Assembly: GCF_024692365.1 (NCBI RefSeq) | Contig: NZ_JAILMR010000109.1 | Coordinates: 29,582 to 93,581, forward strand | Origin: Ruminococcus sp. | GTDB lineage: Bacteria; Bacillota; Clostridia; Oscillospirales; Ruminococcaceae | Direction of reading: 5' to 3' | DNA: 64,000 nucleotides | Part shown: positions 1-9,073 of the stretch, one piece after another | How positions within the stretch are numbered: the stretch's first letter is position 1 | Layout: every line of letters starts with the position of its first letter | Position numbers and translations under genes: made by a program | Notes under the pieces: model-generated | What the model was told of the DNA's origin: nothing | Seen by the model: the letters and a program-made list of their open reading frames with translations, nothing else | Databases searched by the model: none

Positions 1-495
1 TGAATTCTGTATAGTCAGCGTTTTAAGGGCAGTGCAGTCCGAAAAAGCTGCTTCTGCAACTGTCTGTAAATTCTTTGGCAGCTTGACGGATTTAAGACTC
101 GCACAGCCGCTGAAAGCGCAAACACCAATGGTCTTTACAGAATCGGGTATCGTTACTGATGTCATTGAATCACATTCCATAAATGCGCTTTCGCCGATTG
201 AAGTGACCGTATCGGGGATAATCACAGATGTAATTGCATCGCACTGGAAAAATGCGTTATCCGAAATGGCTACTACCTTTTTGCCGCTTATCTTCGAGGG
301 TATAGAAACTTTTCCGCCGATGCCGCTGTAAGCCGTTATCGTAACTCCACCGCTGACAGCTTCATAATTAAAATCGCCGTAAGTTTCCGCCGAAGCAGAT
401 ACACTGTACATACTCCCTCTGACAGGCAGAACACCGCTGCCGCCGAACACGAAAACAGCTGCCGCCAGACAGGATGCTAATCTTTTATTCAACAT
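1..495 (-). CDS. Secreted leucine-rich-repeat (BspA/LRR_5-like) protein, C-terminus cut by window edge
   Basis: Reverse-strand reading from ATG at 495: MLNKRLASCLAAAVFVFGGSG... signal peptide, then LRR_5-type repeats (TSVIIPDTVTSIGESAFMECDSMTSVTIPDSVKTIGVCAFSGCASLKSVKLP). Open to window edge, so absent from the ORF track. RBS GGAGG upstream. Confidence 0.8.
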   Translation of the reverse strand, partial: MLNKRLASCLAAAVFVFGGSGVLPVRGSMYSVSASAETYGDFNYEAVSGGVTITAYSGIGGKVSIPSKISGKKVVAISDNAFFQCDAITSVIIPDTVTSIGESAFMECDSMTSVTIPDSVKTIGVCAFSGCASLKSVKLPKNLQTVAEAAFSDCTALKTLTIQNS

Positions 496-657
496 ATTTC
501 CTCCGATCGTTTTTATACGATTTTGCTTTTTACATTTTCTTGCCACGCAGAAGTTCAAAAGCCTTAAAACAGGCATTTGTGACATATTTAGACATAGCAT
601 TTAGTATATTATACCCTAATCGCTCCGTTATGTCAATTGCTATAAATGCAGAAGAAA

Positions 658-683
658 GCCCGAAAACCTTAGAGTTTTCGGGC
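658..683 (-). terminator. Rho-independent terminator of GH30-dockerin gene
   Basis: Inverted repeat GCCCGAAAAC...GTTTTCGGGC followed by T-rich sequence on minus strand, just after stop at 696. Confidence 0.75.
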
Positions 684-695
684 AATTTCATCAAA

Positions 696-2465
696 TTATC
701 CGTCAGAAGCGTTATCAATATCCGGGTTCTCAGTGACATCGGTATAAGATATAAAGTCATCTTCATTGTACCTGCTTGCGGCTGTGATAAGACGCTTGCC
801 CTTGATATGTGCAGCTATACGTGTGATATCGGTGACATTTATACTACCGTCACCGTTTATATCAGCAAGCACCTGCGCTTCATCTTCCAAAAACCTGCGA
901 GACTTTATATGGGCGGCTACGATTGTGATATCCGTCACATTTATCTGACCGTCATTGTTAACATCACCGATATGTCCAGTGGTAAGTATAACAGCACCGT
1001 CAATAACATAGGTGGTTACAGAATTCGGTGCAAGGTCGGCTGAAAATCCACTTTTTGTTACTGCTGCCGCTTTGCCTGTCACCGACCAGTGTTCGCCGTC
1101 TGCCAGGCTACCCGAAGTTCGTATCTCTGAAACTTTGCTTCCTTTCAGCAAACCGAATCCATCAAGTAAATACTTAACTTTTCTGACCTCACTGCTGTCG
1201 TTAACTGCAACGATAGTCATCCTGTTCTTTGACCTGTCATATGCCGCTATGGTATTATCGTCAACTTTCAAAAGCGACGAATTCGCGTCTATATATCGGC
1301 TGAACTGACCGAAAGCGTAATACTTCTGCGTTGTTTCAAGATTTTGTGACATATTCTCCCGATACAGAAGACCGAGATACCCGCCATTAAGGTCGGGGCT
1401 GCCGCTGCTGATAGCCTGCCACATCACCCAAGCAGAAGCACTGCTGTTTTCAAGGTCAGCGATGATTCGTTTGCTTATGCCCAGTGCCGCCGACATCTCT
1501 CCTGCATTTTCACCCGCGGTGTAAAGACCGTCAGCTTCAGTTATCCGAATCCTTCCACACTTCTTAGCCACCGCGACAAAGTCAGCATTCTCATTATCGG
1601 CAGAATGTATATTCACTCTGCTGATACAGTCCCTCGCCTTATTTGAAAGGGCATTCAGTGAAGCCGCGGCTGTATCGATATCTGCTTCATCGGAGGCAGC
1701 AATAAATACTCTTGAAAGTCCTGCCCTGTCAAGTGCATTCCTTACTGCCAGCAGCATTTTAGTCTGCATATCACCCTGCGAAACATGACACCCTTCCCTT
1801 CTGGTATCTTTTGCTTTCCAGTGAAGTGAAGAAGGTTCATTCATTGGCGCTATGCTTCCAACGGTTATCCCTTTCGATGCCATAGCACTCACAGCAGATG
1901 CAAGATATTTGCCGTAATCTCCACGTGAATCCGCCCGCAGATTATCCAGCCCTGAAAAGACAGCCCCAGCTGTACAGCCACTGACAGTCATATAATATGG
2001 CGGAGAAGTTGGACAAAGTTCAACCGAAACATCTTCGCCCGCACTATCAATGCACTTTTTCAGCAGATTTATCCTGCCCATGTCCCTTGAAAGATCAACT
2101 ACATGGCTGGTATTCCCGTTCTTATCTGTTACTGTCTTCGTCCATGATGGCGGCATTTTGTCAGCTTCAAGAAAATGATTATGGGACGGATCGTCTCCGC
2201 CGCTGACTTCATACCTGACGATATTCATTTTAAGCCCGTCTTCACCGAACAGCATTTCAGCTGCCTTTTTAGACACCGTACCAGACTTTCCTGCTTCGAC
2301 AGCCCATTTTGAAAATCCAGTGCCCCAGCCTGAGAACACACAAAGCTTGTTCGACAAGGATATGTTTACAGTTTCACTTTCATCGGCTGATGCAGGAAAG
2401 CTTATTACATCAAAAAGCACCGCGCAGGCGGCAGCCAAGCACAGTATACGTTTTTTTAGTTTCAT
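696..2465 (-). CDS. Secreted GH30-like glycoside hydrolase with C-terminal type I dockerin
   Basis: Signal peptide MKLKKRILCLAAACAVLFDVISFPASA; GH30-like features (MNIVRYEV, APMNEPSSLHWK, ITEADGLY); duplicated dockerin GDVNNDGQINVTDITIVAAHI...ADINGDGSINVTDITRIAAHI. Start moved to ATG 2465 with RBS GGGAGG. Confidence 0.85.
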   Translation of the reverse strand: MKLKKRILCLAAACAVLFDVISFPASADESETVNISLSNKLCVFSGWGTGFSKWAVEAGKSGTVSKKAAEMLFGEDGLKMNIVRYEVSGGDDPSHNHFLEADKMPPSWTKTVTDKNGNTSHVVDLSRDMGRINLLKKCIDSAGEDVSVELCPTSPPYYMTVSGCTAGAVFSGLDNLRADSRGDYGKYLASAVSAMASKGITVGSIAPMNEPSSLHWKAKDTRREGCHVSQGDMQTKMLLAVRNALDRAGLSRVFIAASDEADIDTAAASLNALSNKARDCISRVNIHSADNENADFVAVAKKCGRIRITEADGLYTAGENAGEMSAALGISKRIIADLENSSASAWVMWQAISSGSPDLNGGYLGLLYRENMSQNLETTQKYYAFGQFSRYIDANSSLLKVDDNTIAAYDRSKNRMTIVAVNDSSEVRKVKYLLDGFGLLKGSKVSEIRTSGSLADGEHWSVTGKAAAVTKSGFSADLAPNSVTTYVIDGAVILTTGHIGDVNNDGQINVTDITIVAAHIKSRRFLEDEAQVLADINGDGSINVTDITRIAAHIKGKRLITAASRYNEDDFISYTDVTENPDIDNASDG

Positions 2466-2482
2466 TATCACACCTCCCAAAA

Positions 2483-2512
2483 ACTGCCTTATCCCCAAAA
2501 GGACAAGGCAGT
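2483..2512 (-). terminator. Hairpin between CAP-like gene and GH30 RBS
   Basis: ACTGCCTTgTCC-TTTTGG-GGAtAAGGCAGT followed by TTTTT on minus strand; lies immediately 5' of the GH30 RBS. Confidence 0.65.
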
Positions 2513-2528
2513 AAAATTTTAAGATACA

Positions 2529-3785
2529 TTATTCAAGCGCTTTAACAGCGTTCTGCTTCTGTTCGTAAACCGTCTTTGCTGAACCGTAAGCGGTAGATGC
2601 TGACTGTGCAGCCGCTATCTTCTCGCTAACCTGCTGTTTAGCGGAATTGAGTGCACTCTCGGCACGCTTGAAAGCTTCCTCAGCCCCGGAGTAACTCTTG
2701 CCCTTGATAGCAGTTGAGTAATATTTGTTGAACTTATCTGTAAACTCACTTACTTCCATCAGCGGACCTGCATCATATCCTGCATCACAGAAAAGCACGT
2801 TATGAACATTGCCGTCCTTGTGACCATAAGCAAATCCCGCAGCGATATGATCTTCATTTACAAGGCTGAGATAGTTGCCGCCGTTTTCGTCCTTTTCATC
2901 TTCATACCATATAGTGAAAGGATCATCGAAACCAATAGCAAGGTCTTCATCAAGACCTGTGTCGTTGGAGTTACTGTTATCTGCGGCGTAAAGATCATTA
3001 TTCAGCGCAGCAAGAGCCATCAGCTTACAGCTTACTTTGATCTCGGGCTTGCCCTCAGCGGATCTTATATGATTGATATAATTGAGATAATCAAGACTTC
3101 TCTTCATGCACTCCAGCGAAGTAGCATCAGCGGAATTGCTCATATCAGCCAGAGAAATAAGATCGGAACCTGTAAGTGTATCAACACCGACATTGTCGCC
3201 TATGCTCTCAAAGAATCCCTGCATACCCTTGTTGAAGTTTTCCTTCTGGCTTTCATCGTAATTACGCTTGCTCTCTTCCAGCTTGGACTTAGCGTTATCG
3301 TACTCGTTCTGAAGCTGATCTCTTCTGTCCTTTGCTTCATCAAGAGCCTCATTGCACTGATCCAGCTTTTCGCCTGCTTTATCGAATCTTGCCTTGGCTG
3401 TTTCAAGTTCTTTCTTAGCTTTCTTGAGCTGTACTTCTTTGGTTTGTTTACTGTCTTTTGAAGACTTGGTAGTAGTTGTTTCGGTCTTACGGCGGTAATC
3501 TACCTTTTCGGTCGACTGTGTTACCGCCGGGGTCTCTTCCTCGGGCTGACTTTCATCGCCGCCGACAGAATCCAAAGCGTCAGGATCAATATCCGATACT
3601 ATCTCTTCGTCAGATGTAAGACCATCATCCTCGGTCTGAGTATCGCCCTGTTCTGAAAGGCTTTTACCCGAACGTTCAATTGACATAGGGTCTTTCTTTA
3701 GCGAATATCTGAAAAGAAGGATCGAAAAGCCAACAACCAAAATAGCGGCTATCCCTACCCAAAGCTTTATATTGCTATTTACCAT
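2529..3785 (-). CDS. Membrane-anchored coiled-coil protein containing a CAP/SCP-like domain
   Basis: N-terminal TM (LWVGIAAILVVGFSILLF), Lys/Glu-rich coiled coil, CAP-like segment (YLNYINHIRSAEGKPEIKVSCKLMALAALNNDLYAAD...HIAAGFAYGHKDGNVHNVLFCDAGYDAG), second coiled coil. Confidence 0.65.
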   Translation of the reverse strand: MVNSNIKLWVGIAAILVVGFSILLFRYSLKKDPMSIERSGKSLSEQGDTQTEDDGLTSDEEIVSDIDPDALDSVGGDESQPEEETPAVTQSTEKVDYRRKTETTTTKSSKDSKQTKEVQLKKAKKELETAKARFDKAGEKLDQCNEALDEAKDRRDQLQNEYDNAKSKLEESKRNYDESQKENFNKGMQGFFESIGDNVGVDTLTGSDLISLADMSNSADATSLECMKRSLDYLNYINHIRSAEGKPEIKVSCKLMALAALNNDLYAADNSNSNDTGLDEDLAIGFDDPFTIWYEDEKDENGGNYLSLVNEDHIAAGFAYGHKDGNVHNVLFCDAGYDAGPLMEVSEFTDKFNKYYSTAIKGKSYSGAEEAFKRAESALNSAKQQVSEKIAAAQSASTAYGSAKTVYEQKQNAVKALE

Positions 3786-4245
3786 TTTTTACCTCACTTT
3801 ATAGAATAGTTAAAAATTGCTAATAAAGCGCATATATTAAGACATTGAATATTATACCACAATAGAATAAATTTTCATGATATACTTAGTGAATAAATCG
3901 TGAAGTAATCGATTTTGAGTGTACTATTTTTCGTTCAAAATGCCCTTGTTACTGTTTAACCTGCACAATTCAGCTTGAAACCGCCTATGAACTGCGTTTT
4001 GAGCAATTAATAACTCTATACAGAAATTGCCCTGTAAACTTGGTTCTTATTGTGTACTTGAATTTGTCGAAGCAATCAGTGTGTGAAAAATAATACGTTT
4101 TCTGATAACGATACTGACTTGATATTTTAGCCTGCAAAATCAAAAATCGCACTGTTCGCAGCTTGCATTATTTTCAGAAATGTGATATAATCAAATGATA
4201 GGACAAAACATGATATATCAAAATTTGAAATTATGAGGTGTATTT

Positions 4246-4812
4246 ATGATAGTCAATTATTATGGTATCCCCGGTTGTGAATGTATATGGGATCAGAAAG
4301 GTATATTTCTTGCCGCACCTGCCGCTGTATCGACACAGTCTCTTCAGCAGATGGGATTTTACTGCGGTCATGACAACAGATGGTATAAACAGCTAACACC
4401 GCAGGAATCCGCATATATTGATTCTATGAAAAATATGTCCGTTGTTGATTTCCCTGCAATGGGTTCATCATACGGAATGATGGGTGGTACCCCTTTTATT
4501 ATGGAAGAGTCTCCTGAGGATAAAAAGAAAGCCAACACACTGTGCTTGATATCACTGTTATTGGGTCACGGTATCAATATTTTAAGTTACCTGATTACAA
4601 ATGCATATAAAACAGATAGCCATCCTATCACTGCATTAACAAGTTTAGCAGCTCTGATCCTGATGATCTATGTACGTGTAAAATATCCGAAAAATAAGTT
4701 CGGTAAGGTACTTATGATACTTTATATTGTAGAAGCTGTTTTTGTAATTTTATGTATAATAGCATTTGTTATCATGTGCGACTCATTCATGAGAGACTGC
4801 TCGGGAATGTGA
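4246..4812 (+). CDS. Small membrane protein, paralog 1 of 3 (N-terminal MIVNYYGI domain, about 3 TM, C-terminal Cys motif)
   Basis: Shares N-terminal MIVNYxxIxxCExxWD, GFYCG...WYKQL..QESxY and C-terminal Cys-containing tail with the next two ORFs; RBS ATGAGGT. Confidence 0.8.
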   Translation: MIVNYYGIPGCECIWDQKGIFLAAPAAVSTQSLQQMGFYCGHDNRWYKQLTPQESAYIDSMKNMSVVDFPAMGSSYGMMGGTPFIMEESPEDKKKANTLCLISLLLGHGINILSYLITNAYKTDSHPITALTSLAALILMIYVRVKYPKNKFGKVLMILYIVEAVFVILCIIAFVIMCDSFMRDCSGM

Positions 4813-4833
4813 TGTTGATCATGAGGTGAATTT

Positions 4834-5376
4834 ATGATAGTAAATTATCACGGTATTCTGGGTTGTGAATGCAAATGGGATGAGAACACAGCATATCTTG
4901 TAGCCCCGGAAGGAACAGCAGTACAGCCGCTCATGAAACTTGGATTTTACTGCGCACAGGATGGCAGATGGTATAAACAGTTATTCCCGCAGGAATCCGC
5001 CTATCTAGAATCCAAGAAAAATATGGCTGTTGTTGATTTTCCTGAGTATACATATTCCAGTTCGCCCTATTCATTAGAGGAATCTCCTGAGGCTAAAAAG
5101 AAAGCACACATCTTGTGCTTAATATCCCTGATACTTAACCTATCAAACTTTGTACTTGTAAAATCATATAAAACAGGAATTTTTCCAATAATCGCTTTAT
5201 TCGGTTTAGTTGCTTTTATACTGATGATCTATGTCCGTGTAAAATATCCGAGAAATAAATTCGGCTTAGCACTTATGATACTTTATATAATTGAATTGGT
5301 GAGCCTATTGATATTGGTTATCACAGTAATTTCGTGGTGCTTTTCCTGTCTGAATGACTGTACGAAATGTTCATGA
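4834..5376 (+). CDS. Small membrane protein, paralog 2 of 3
   Basis: Same architecture and conserved leader ATGAGGTgaATTTATGATAGT. Confidence 0.8.
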   Translation: MIVNYHGILGCECKWDENTAYLVAPEGTAVQPLMKLGFYCAQDGRWYKQLFPQESAYLESKKNMAVVDFPEYTYSSSPYSLEESPEAKKKAHILCLISLILNLSNFVLVKSYKTGIFPIIALFGLVAFILMIYVRVKYPRNKFGLALMILYIIELVSLLILVITVISWCFSCLNDCTKCS

Positions 5377-5416
5377 TACATTTTTGCGCTTAAATATCAA
5401 ATCATGAGGTAAATTT

Positions 5417-5968
5417 ATGATAGTCAATTATTATGATATCCACCGCTGTGAATGCGTATGGGATCAGGATGTTCCACTTCTTGTCGCTCCTGAAAATACA
5501 GCGGAACAGTTGCTTAAAATGAGAGGCTTTTACTGCGGCGAGAACGGCAAGTGGTATAAACAGCTTTTAAAGCAGGAATCCCTGTATCTTTATTCCAGAA
5601 GAAATATGATTGTTGTTGATCTGCCTGAGAATGATCATGCTTCATCATATAATGCAGAAGAATCAAACGAGGATAAAAAGAAAGCAACCTTATTGAGTAT
5701 CATATCCATGTTGCTGATGTACGGTGCCGTTTTATTTAATTTCCTGCTTTATAAGAAATTTGATATAAACACTTTACCCATTAGTGTTTTATCAATTATA
5801 GTTGGGATAATAATGGGGATTTACGTAGATGTTAGATATCAAAAAAAATCCGGCAATGGGTTTAGGATATTTTCTATAGTGTTTGAAGGAATTTTAGTAT
5901 TGATAATAATTTCAATTTTTACCACGTGCAATTCCTGCATGACTGACTGTAGGGGATGTTCAGTATGA
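5417..5968 (+). CDS. Small membrane protein, paralog 3 of 3
   Basis: Same architecture; C-terminus TCNSCMTDCRGCSV; stop overlaps start of next gene (ATGA). Confidence 0.8.
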   Translation: MIVNYYDIHRCECVWDQDVPLLVAPENTAEQLLKMRGFYCGENGKWYKQLLKQESLYLYSRRNMIVVDLPENDHASSYNAEESNEDKKKATLLSIISMLLMYGAVLFNFLLYKKFDINTLPISVLSIIVGIIMGIYVDVRYQKKSGNGFRIFSIVFEGILVLIIISIFTTCNSCMTDCRGCSV

Positions 5969-6702
5969 CCATGATGCATATACATATTAACACGACTCAC
6001 TCGCTGATGCAGCCCTATGGTCTGATGATAATTATGTCGTTTATTGTTGGTGCAGCTGGGATGTATCTGCTGAATATCCGAAAAGGCGTACAAAAAAATA
6101 TCGCACGTTATCTGCTGATTCTTCTGCCTTTGATGAGCTTGTTCTGCGGAGCTATGCTAACTGCTATCACAAGTGGCGGAAAAAGTTACGGGCTTTCTTC
6201 CGTAGGCGGATTAGTGGGAGTTTACGGGGCTGTTATCACAATGGGGCTAATGTCACCCGCCAAAAGTGATCTGGCTGTCATGGCAGAAACCGCTACGGTC
6301 ATGCTTCCGCTGATGTACAGTGTTTCAAAAATCGGCTGCTTTCTTGCGGGGTGCTGTTACGGTTTTGAATATGATGGCATATTTGCAGTTGAATATTCGG
6401 GACGTTATGCCCATGATCATCCTGCTTTTCCTGTTCAGGCAACAGAGACACTAACGTTCCTTATAATATTCCTGATTGGCGTTATGCTTTACACCAAAAA
6501 TAAGCGATATGCCGTGCAGGTGATATTTATAGCATCTGCCTTAGCTAAATGTGCGCTGGATTTTCTCCGTGCATCGCATGATGGCATCGTTCTTTCGCTG
6601 ACACAGGTATTCTGTATCATACTTGCGTTTATCGGTGTTGTTTGGCTGGTTGTGAAAATGAAAAAAGCTAATGCTGAATCTTCCGCAGAACTTCAGAATT
6701 AG
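5965..6702 (+). CDS. Prolipoprotein diacylglyceryl transferase (Lgt)-like integral membrane protein
   Basis: Multi-TM; Lgt-like segment SKIGCFLAGCCYGFEYDGIFAVEY...HPAFPVQATE; ATG 5965 overlaps upstream TGA with AGGGG RBS at good spacing. Confidence 0.65.
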   Translation: MTMMHIHINTTHSLMQPYGLMIIMSFIVGAAGMYLLNIRKGVQKNIARYLLILLPLMSLFCGAMLTAITSGGKSYGLSSVGGLVGVYGAVITMGLMSPAKSDLAVMAETATVMLPLMYSVSKIGCFLAGCCYGFEYDGIFAVEYSGRYAHDHPAFPVQATETLTFLIIFLIGVMLYTKNKRYAVQVIFIASALAKCALDFLRASHDGIVLSLTQVFCIILAFIGVVWLVVKMKKANAESSAELQN

Positions 6703-6720
6703 TATGATACATAAAAGCAA

Positions 6721-6757
6721 AAGAGCTAAGACGCGATTCTCATCGGTCTTAGCTCTT
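6721..6757. terminator. Bidirectional terminator between convergent genes
   Basis: AAGAGCTAAGAC...GTCTTAGCTCTT inverted repeat with flanking A/T tracts. Confidence 0.8.
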
Positions 6758-6776
6758 TATGATTTCTTAGATATTA

Positions 6777-7628
6777 TTATTCTGCATCGGTCACGTTTTT
6801 ATCCGCATCGAGAGTGAAGAAACTGTCGTTTCTGTGCTCGCCATAGGTGGATATGTAAGCCTTTTTTATGATGATATCTTTCTTAGGACGAAGATCGTCA
6901 TCTTCTTTCATCACTTCGGCACCGCAGACAGCGTCATAAGCATCGAAGCCGTCATATACCTGTCCGAAGATGGTGTACTGCTGTGAGAAATTCGGTATGC
7001 CGCCCTTGCTCTTGAAAGTTTCAACAAGCTCGGTGTTTCCGCCTGCTGAATCAAGTTCTTCCTTGAATTCGTCGGTGAATTCCACAGTATCAACGAAAAG
7101 TATTCGGCTGCCCGACATGATCTTTTTGTTGAAGATGGAGCCGCCCTTGTCGCCGTAGGATATCAGCGAACCCTTGAAAGGCCACAGGTCTTTGTGAATC
7201 TCGGGCTCTAACTGAGTTGTGTCCGTATCGGAAGTTTCAGTACCGTCCGAGGATTTTGAACCGCCCATGAAGTATACGTCCTTCTGTACAGCGAAAATGT
7301 AGGTGTTATCGTAATACCCATCGTTGACAAGATCCTCGAAATACTCAACGAACTTCGGTGCCTGATCTGGGTAAAGAACAGCTGTGAAGTTGCCCTCGGA
7401 AGTTTCAAAGACAACAACAGGTGCATCGTCCTTTGGCAGCTGATACTGGATAAGATCGACGTTATCAGGATCAAGTGCGCCACCGGACTTCATTCTCTGG
7501 CAAGCGCTGAACAGCGAGAACGCCAGCACAAAACCCAGAGCTATCATAGAGAAATTGAAATATATCCTGAATCGCCTGCTGCGCTTTACATCGTAATAAT
7601 TTTTCTTTGGCTTTTTATTATCCATCAT
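6777..7628 (-). CDS. Membrane-anchored divergent cyclophilin-type peptidyl-prolyl isomerase
   Basis: N-terminal TM; PVVVFETSEGNFTAVLYPDQAPKFVEYFEDLVNDGYYDNTYIFAV...NFSQQYTIFGQVYDGFDAYDAV. Confidence 0.75.
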   Translation of the reverse strand: MMDNKKPKKNYYDVKRSRRFRIYFNFSMIALGFVLAFSLFSACQRMKSGGALDPDNVDLIQYQLPKDDAPVVVFETSEGNFTAVLYPDQAPKFVEYFEDLVNDGYYDNTYIFAVQKDVYFMGGSKSSDGTETSDTDTTQLEPEIHKDLWPFKGSLISYGDKGGSIFNKKIMSGSRILFVDTVEFTDEFKEELDSAGGNTELVETFKSKGGIPNFSQQYTIFGQVYDGFDAYDAVCGAEVMKEDDDLRPKKDIIIKKAYISTYGEHRNDSFFTLDADKNVTDAE

Positions 7629-7637
7629 TTCCTCCGC

Positions 7638-9053
7638 TTAAAGCTTGGTCACAGTCGTGCCCTGACGAGTTTCCTTGACCTCATAGCCAAGAGCAGTTAT
7701 CTTGTCGCGAATCTCGTCTGCCTTTGCGAAATCCTTGGCTTTTCTTGCAGCCTGTCTTTCCTCGACCAGAGCCATTACCTCAGCGGGGATATCAGCACCG
7801 CTGTTCTTTTCGTTCTGCTTCTTGGCAGCAGCTATAAGACCTACGCAAAGTACCTTGTCGATGTCCTCGATAGCTGCCAGCTTGGTTGCAGCGGAAGCAT
7901 CGGATTTCAGGATATCATAAAGAACTGTCATGCCGTTTGATGTGTTGAGGTCTTCGTCCATAGCAGCTGCGAAGGCTGATCTCAGTTCAGCAGCCTTATC
8001 CTTATCGACTTCGCCTGCATCCTTCTCGTTAAGAAGAGCAGCTATCCTTGAAGTCAGCTTGTCGTAAGCTGTTTTTGCATTGTCAAGATTCTCCCATGAG
8101 AATACCAGGGACTTTCTGTAATGGGACTGCAGGCAGAAGAATCTGTAAACCAGAGGATCATAGCCCTTTTCTTCAAGCAGAGATACTGTCAGGAACTCAC
8201 CCTTGGACTTGGACATTTTGCCTGTATCTGTATTCAGGTGATGAACATGGAACCAGTAGTTGCACCACTTGTGTCCGATATAAGCCTCTGACTGTGCGAT
8301 CTCATTGGTGTGGTGGGGGAAGATGTTATCAACGCCGCCGCAGTGGATATCAAGATACTCACCCAGATTCTTCATGGAGATACAGCTGCATTCAATGTGC
8401 CAGCCGGGATAGCCAACGCCCCAGGGAGATTCCCATTTCAGTTCCTGGTCATCGAACTTGGACTTTGTGAACCACAGAACGAAGTCAGCCTTGTTGCGCT
8501 TGTTGGTATCTTCCTCAACGCCCTCACGAACGCCGACTTCAAGATCTTCAGCACTGAAATTGTGGAACACATAGTACTCTTTCAGCTTTGAGGTATCAAA
8601 GTAGATGTTTCCGCCAGCCTCATAAGCATAGCCTTTTTCGATAAGCGAAGATATCACCTTGATGAACTCATCGATATAGGTAGTAGCAGGTGCAACAACA
8701 TCTGGGGTCTTGATGTTCAGCTTAGCGCAATCAGTGAAGAAAGCATCGGTATAGAACTTAGCTATCTCCATAACGGTTTTATGCTCGCGCTTTGCACCTT
8801 TGAGCATCTTATCATCGCCTGTATCACCATCAGAAGTCAGGTGTCCAACGTCTGTGATATTCATAACGCGCTTAACATCAAGACCTGTCCAGCGCATATA
8901 CTTCTCCAAAACGTCCTCCATGATATAGCTTCTCAGGTTGCCGATATGTGCAAAGTGATAGACTGTAGGACCGCAGGTATACATGGATACCTTTCCCGCA
9001 GTGTTCGGTACGAATTCTTCAACCTTATGGCTGAGTGTGTTATAGATCTTCAT
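7638..9053 (-). CDS. cysS: Cysteinyl-tRNA synthetase
   Basis: MKIYNTLSHKVEEFVP...YTCGPTVYHFAHIGNLRSYIMEDVL; GWHIECS; KMSKSKG (KMSKS motif). Confidence 0.97.
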   Translation of the reverse strand: MKIYNTLSHKVEEFVPNTAGKVSMYTCGPTVYHFAHIGNLRSYIMEDVLEKYMRWTGLDVKRVMNITDVGHLTSDGDTGDDKMLKGAKREHKTVMEIAKFYTDAFFTDCAKLNIKTPDVVAPATTYIDEFIKVISSLIEKGYAYEAGGNIYFDTSKLKEYYVFHNFSAEDLEVGVREGVEEDTNKRNKADFVLWFTKSKFDDQELKWESPWGVGYPGWHIECSCISMKNLGEYLDIHCGGVDNIFPHHTNEIAQSEAYIGHKWCNYWFHVHHLNTDTGKMSKSKGEFLTVSLLEEKGYDPLVYRFFCLQSHYRKSLVFSWENLDNAKTAYDKLTSRIAALLNEKDAGEVDKDKAAELRSAFAAAMDEDLNTSNGMTVLYDILKSDASAATKLAAIEDIDKVLCVGLIAAAKKQNEKNSGADIPAEVMALVEERQAARKAKDFAKADEIRDKITALGYEVKETRQGTTVTKL

Positions 9054-9073
9054 TGTTTTTTCCTCCTGATAAT

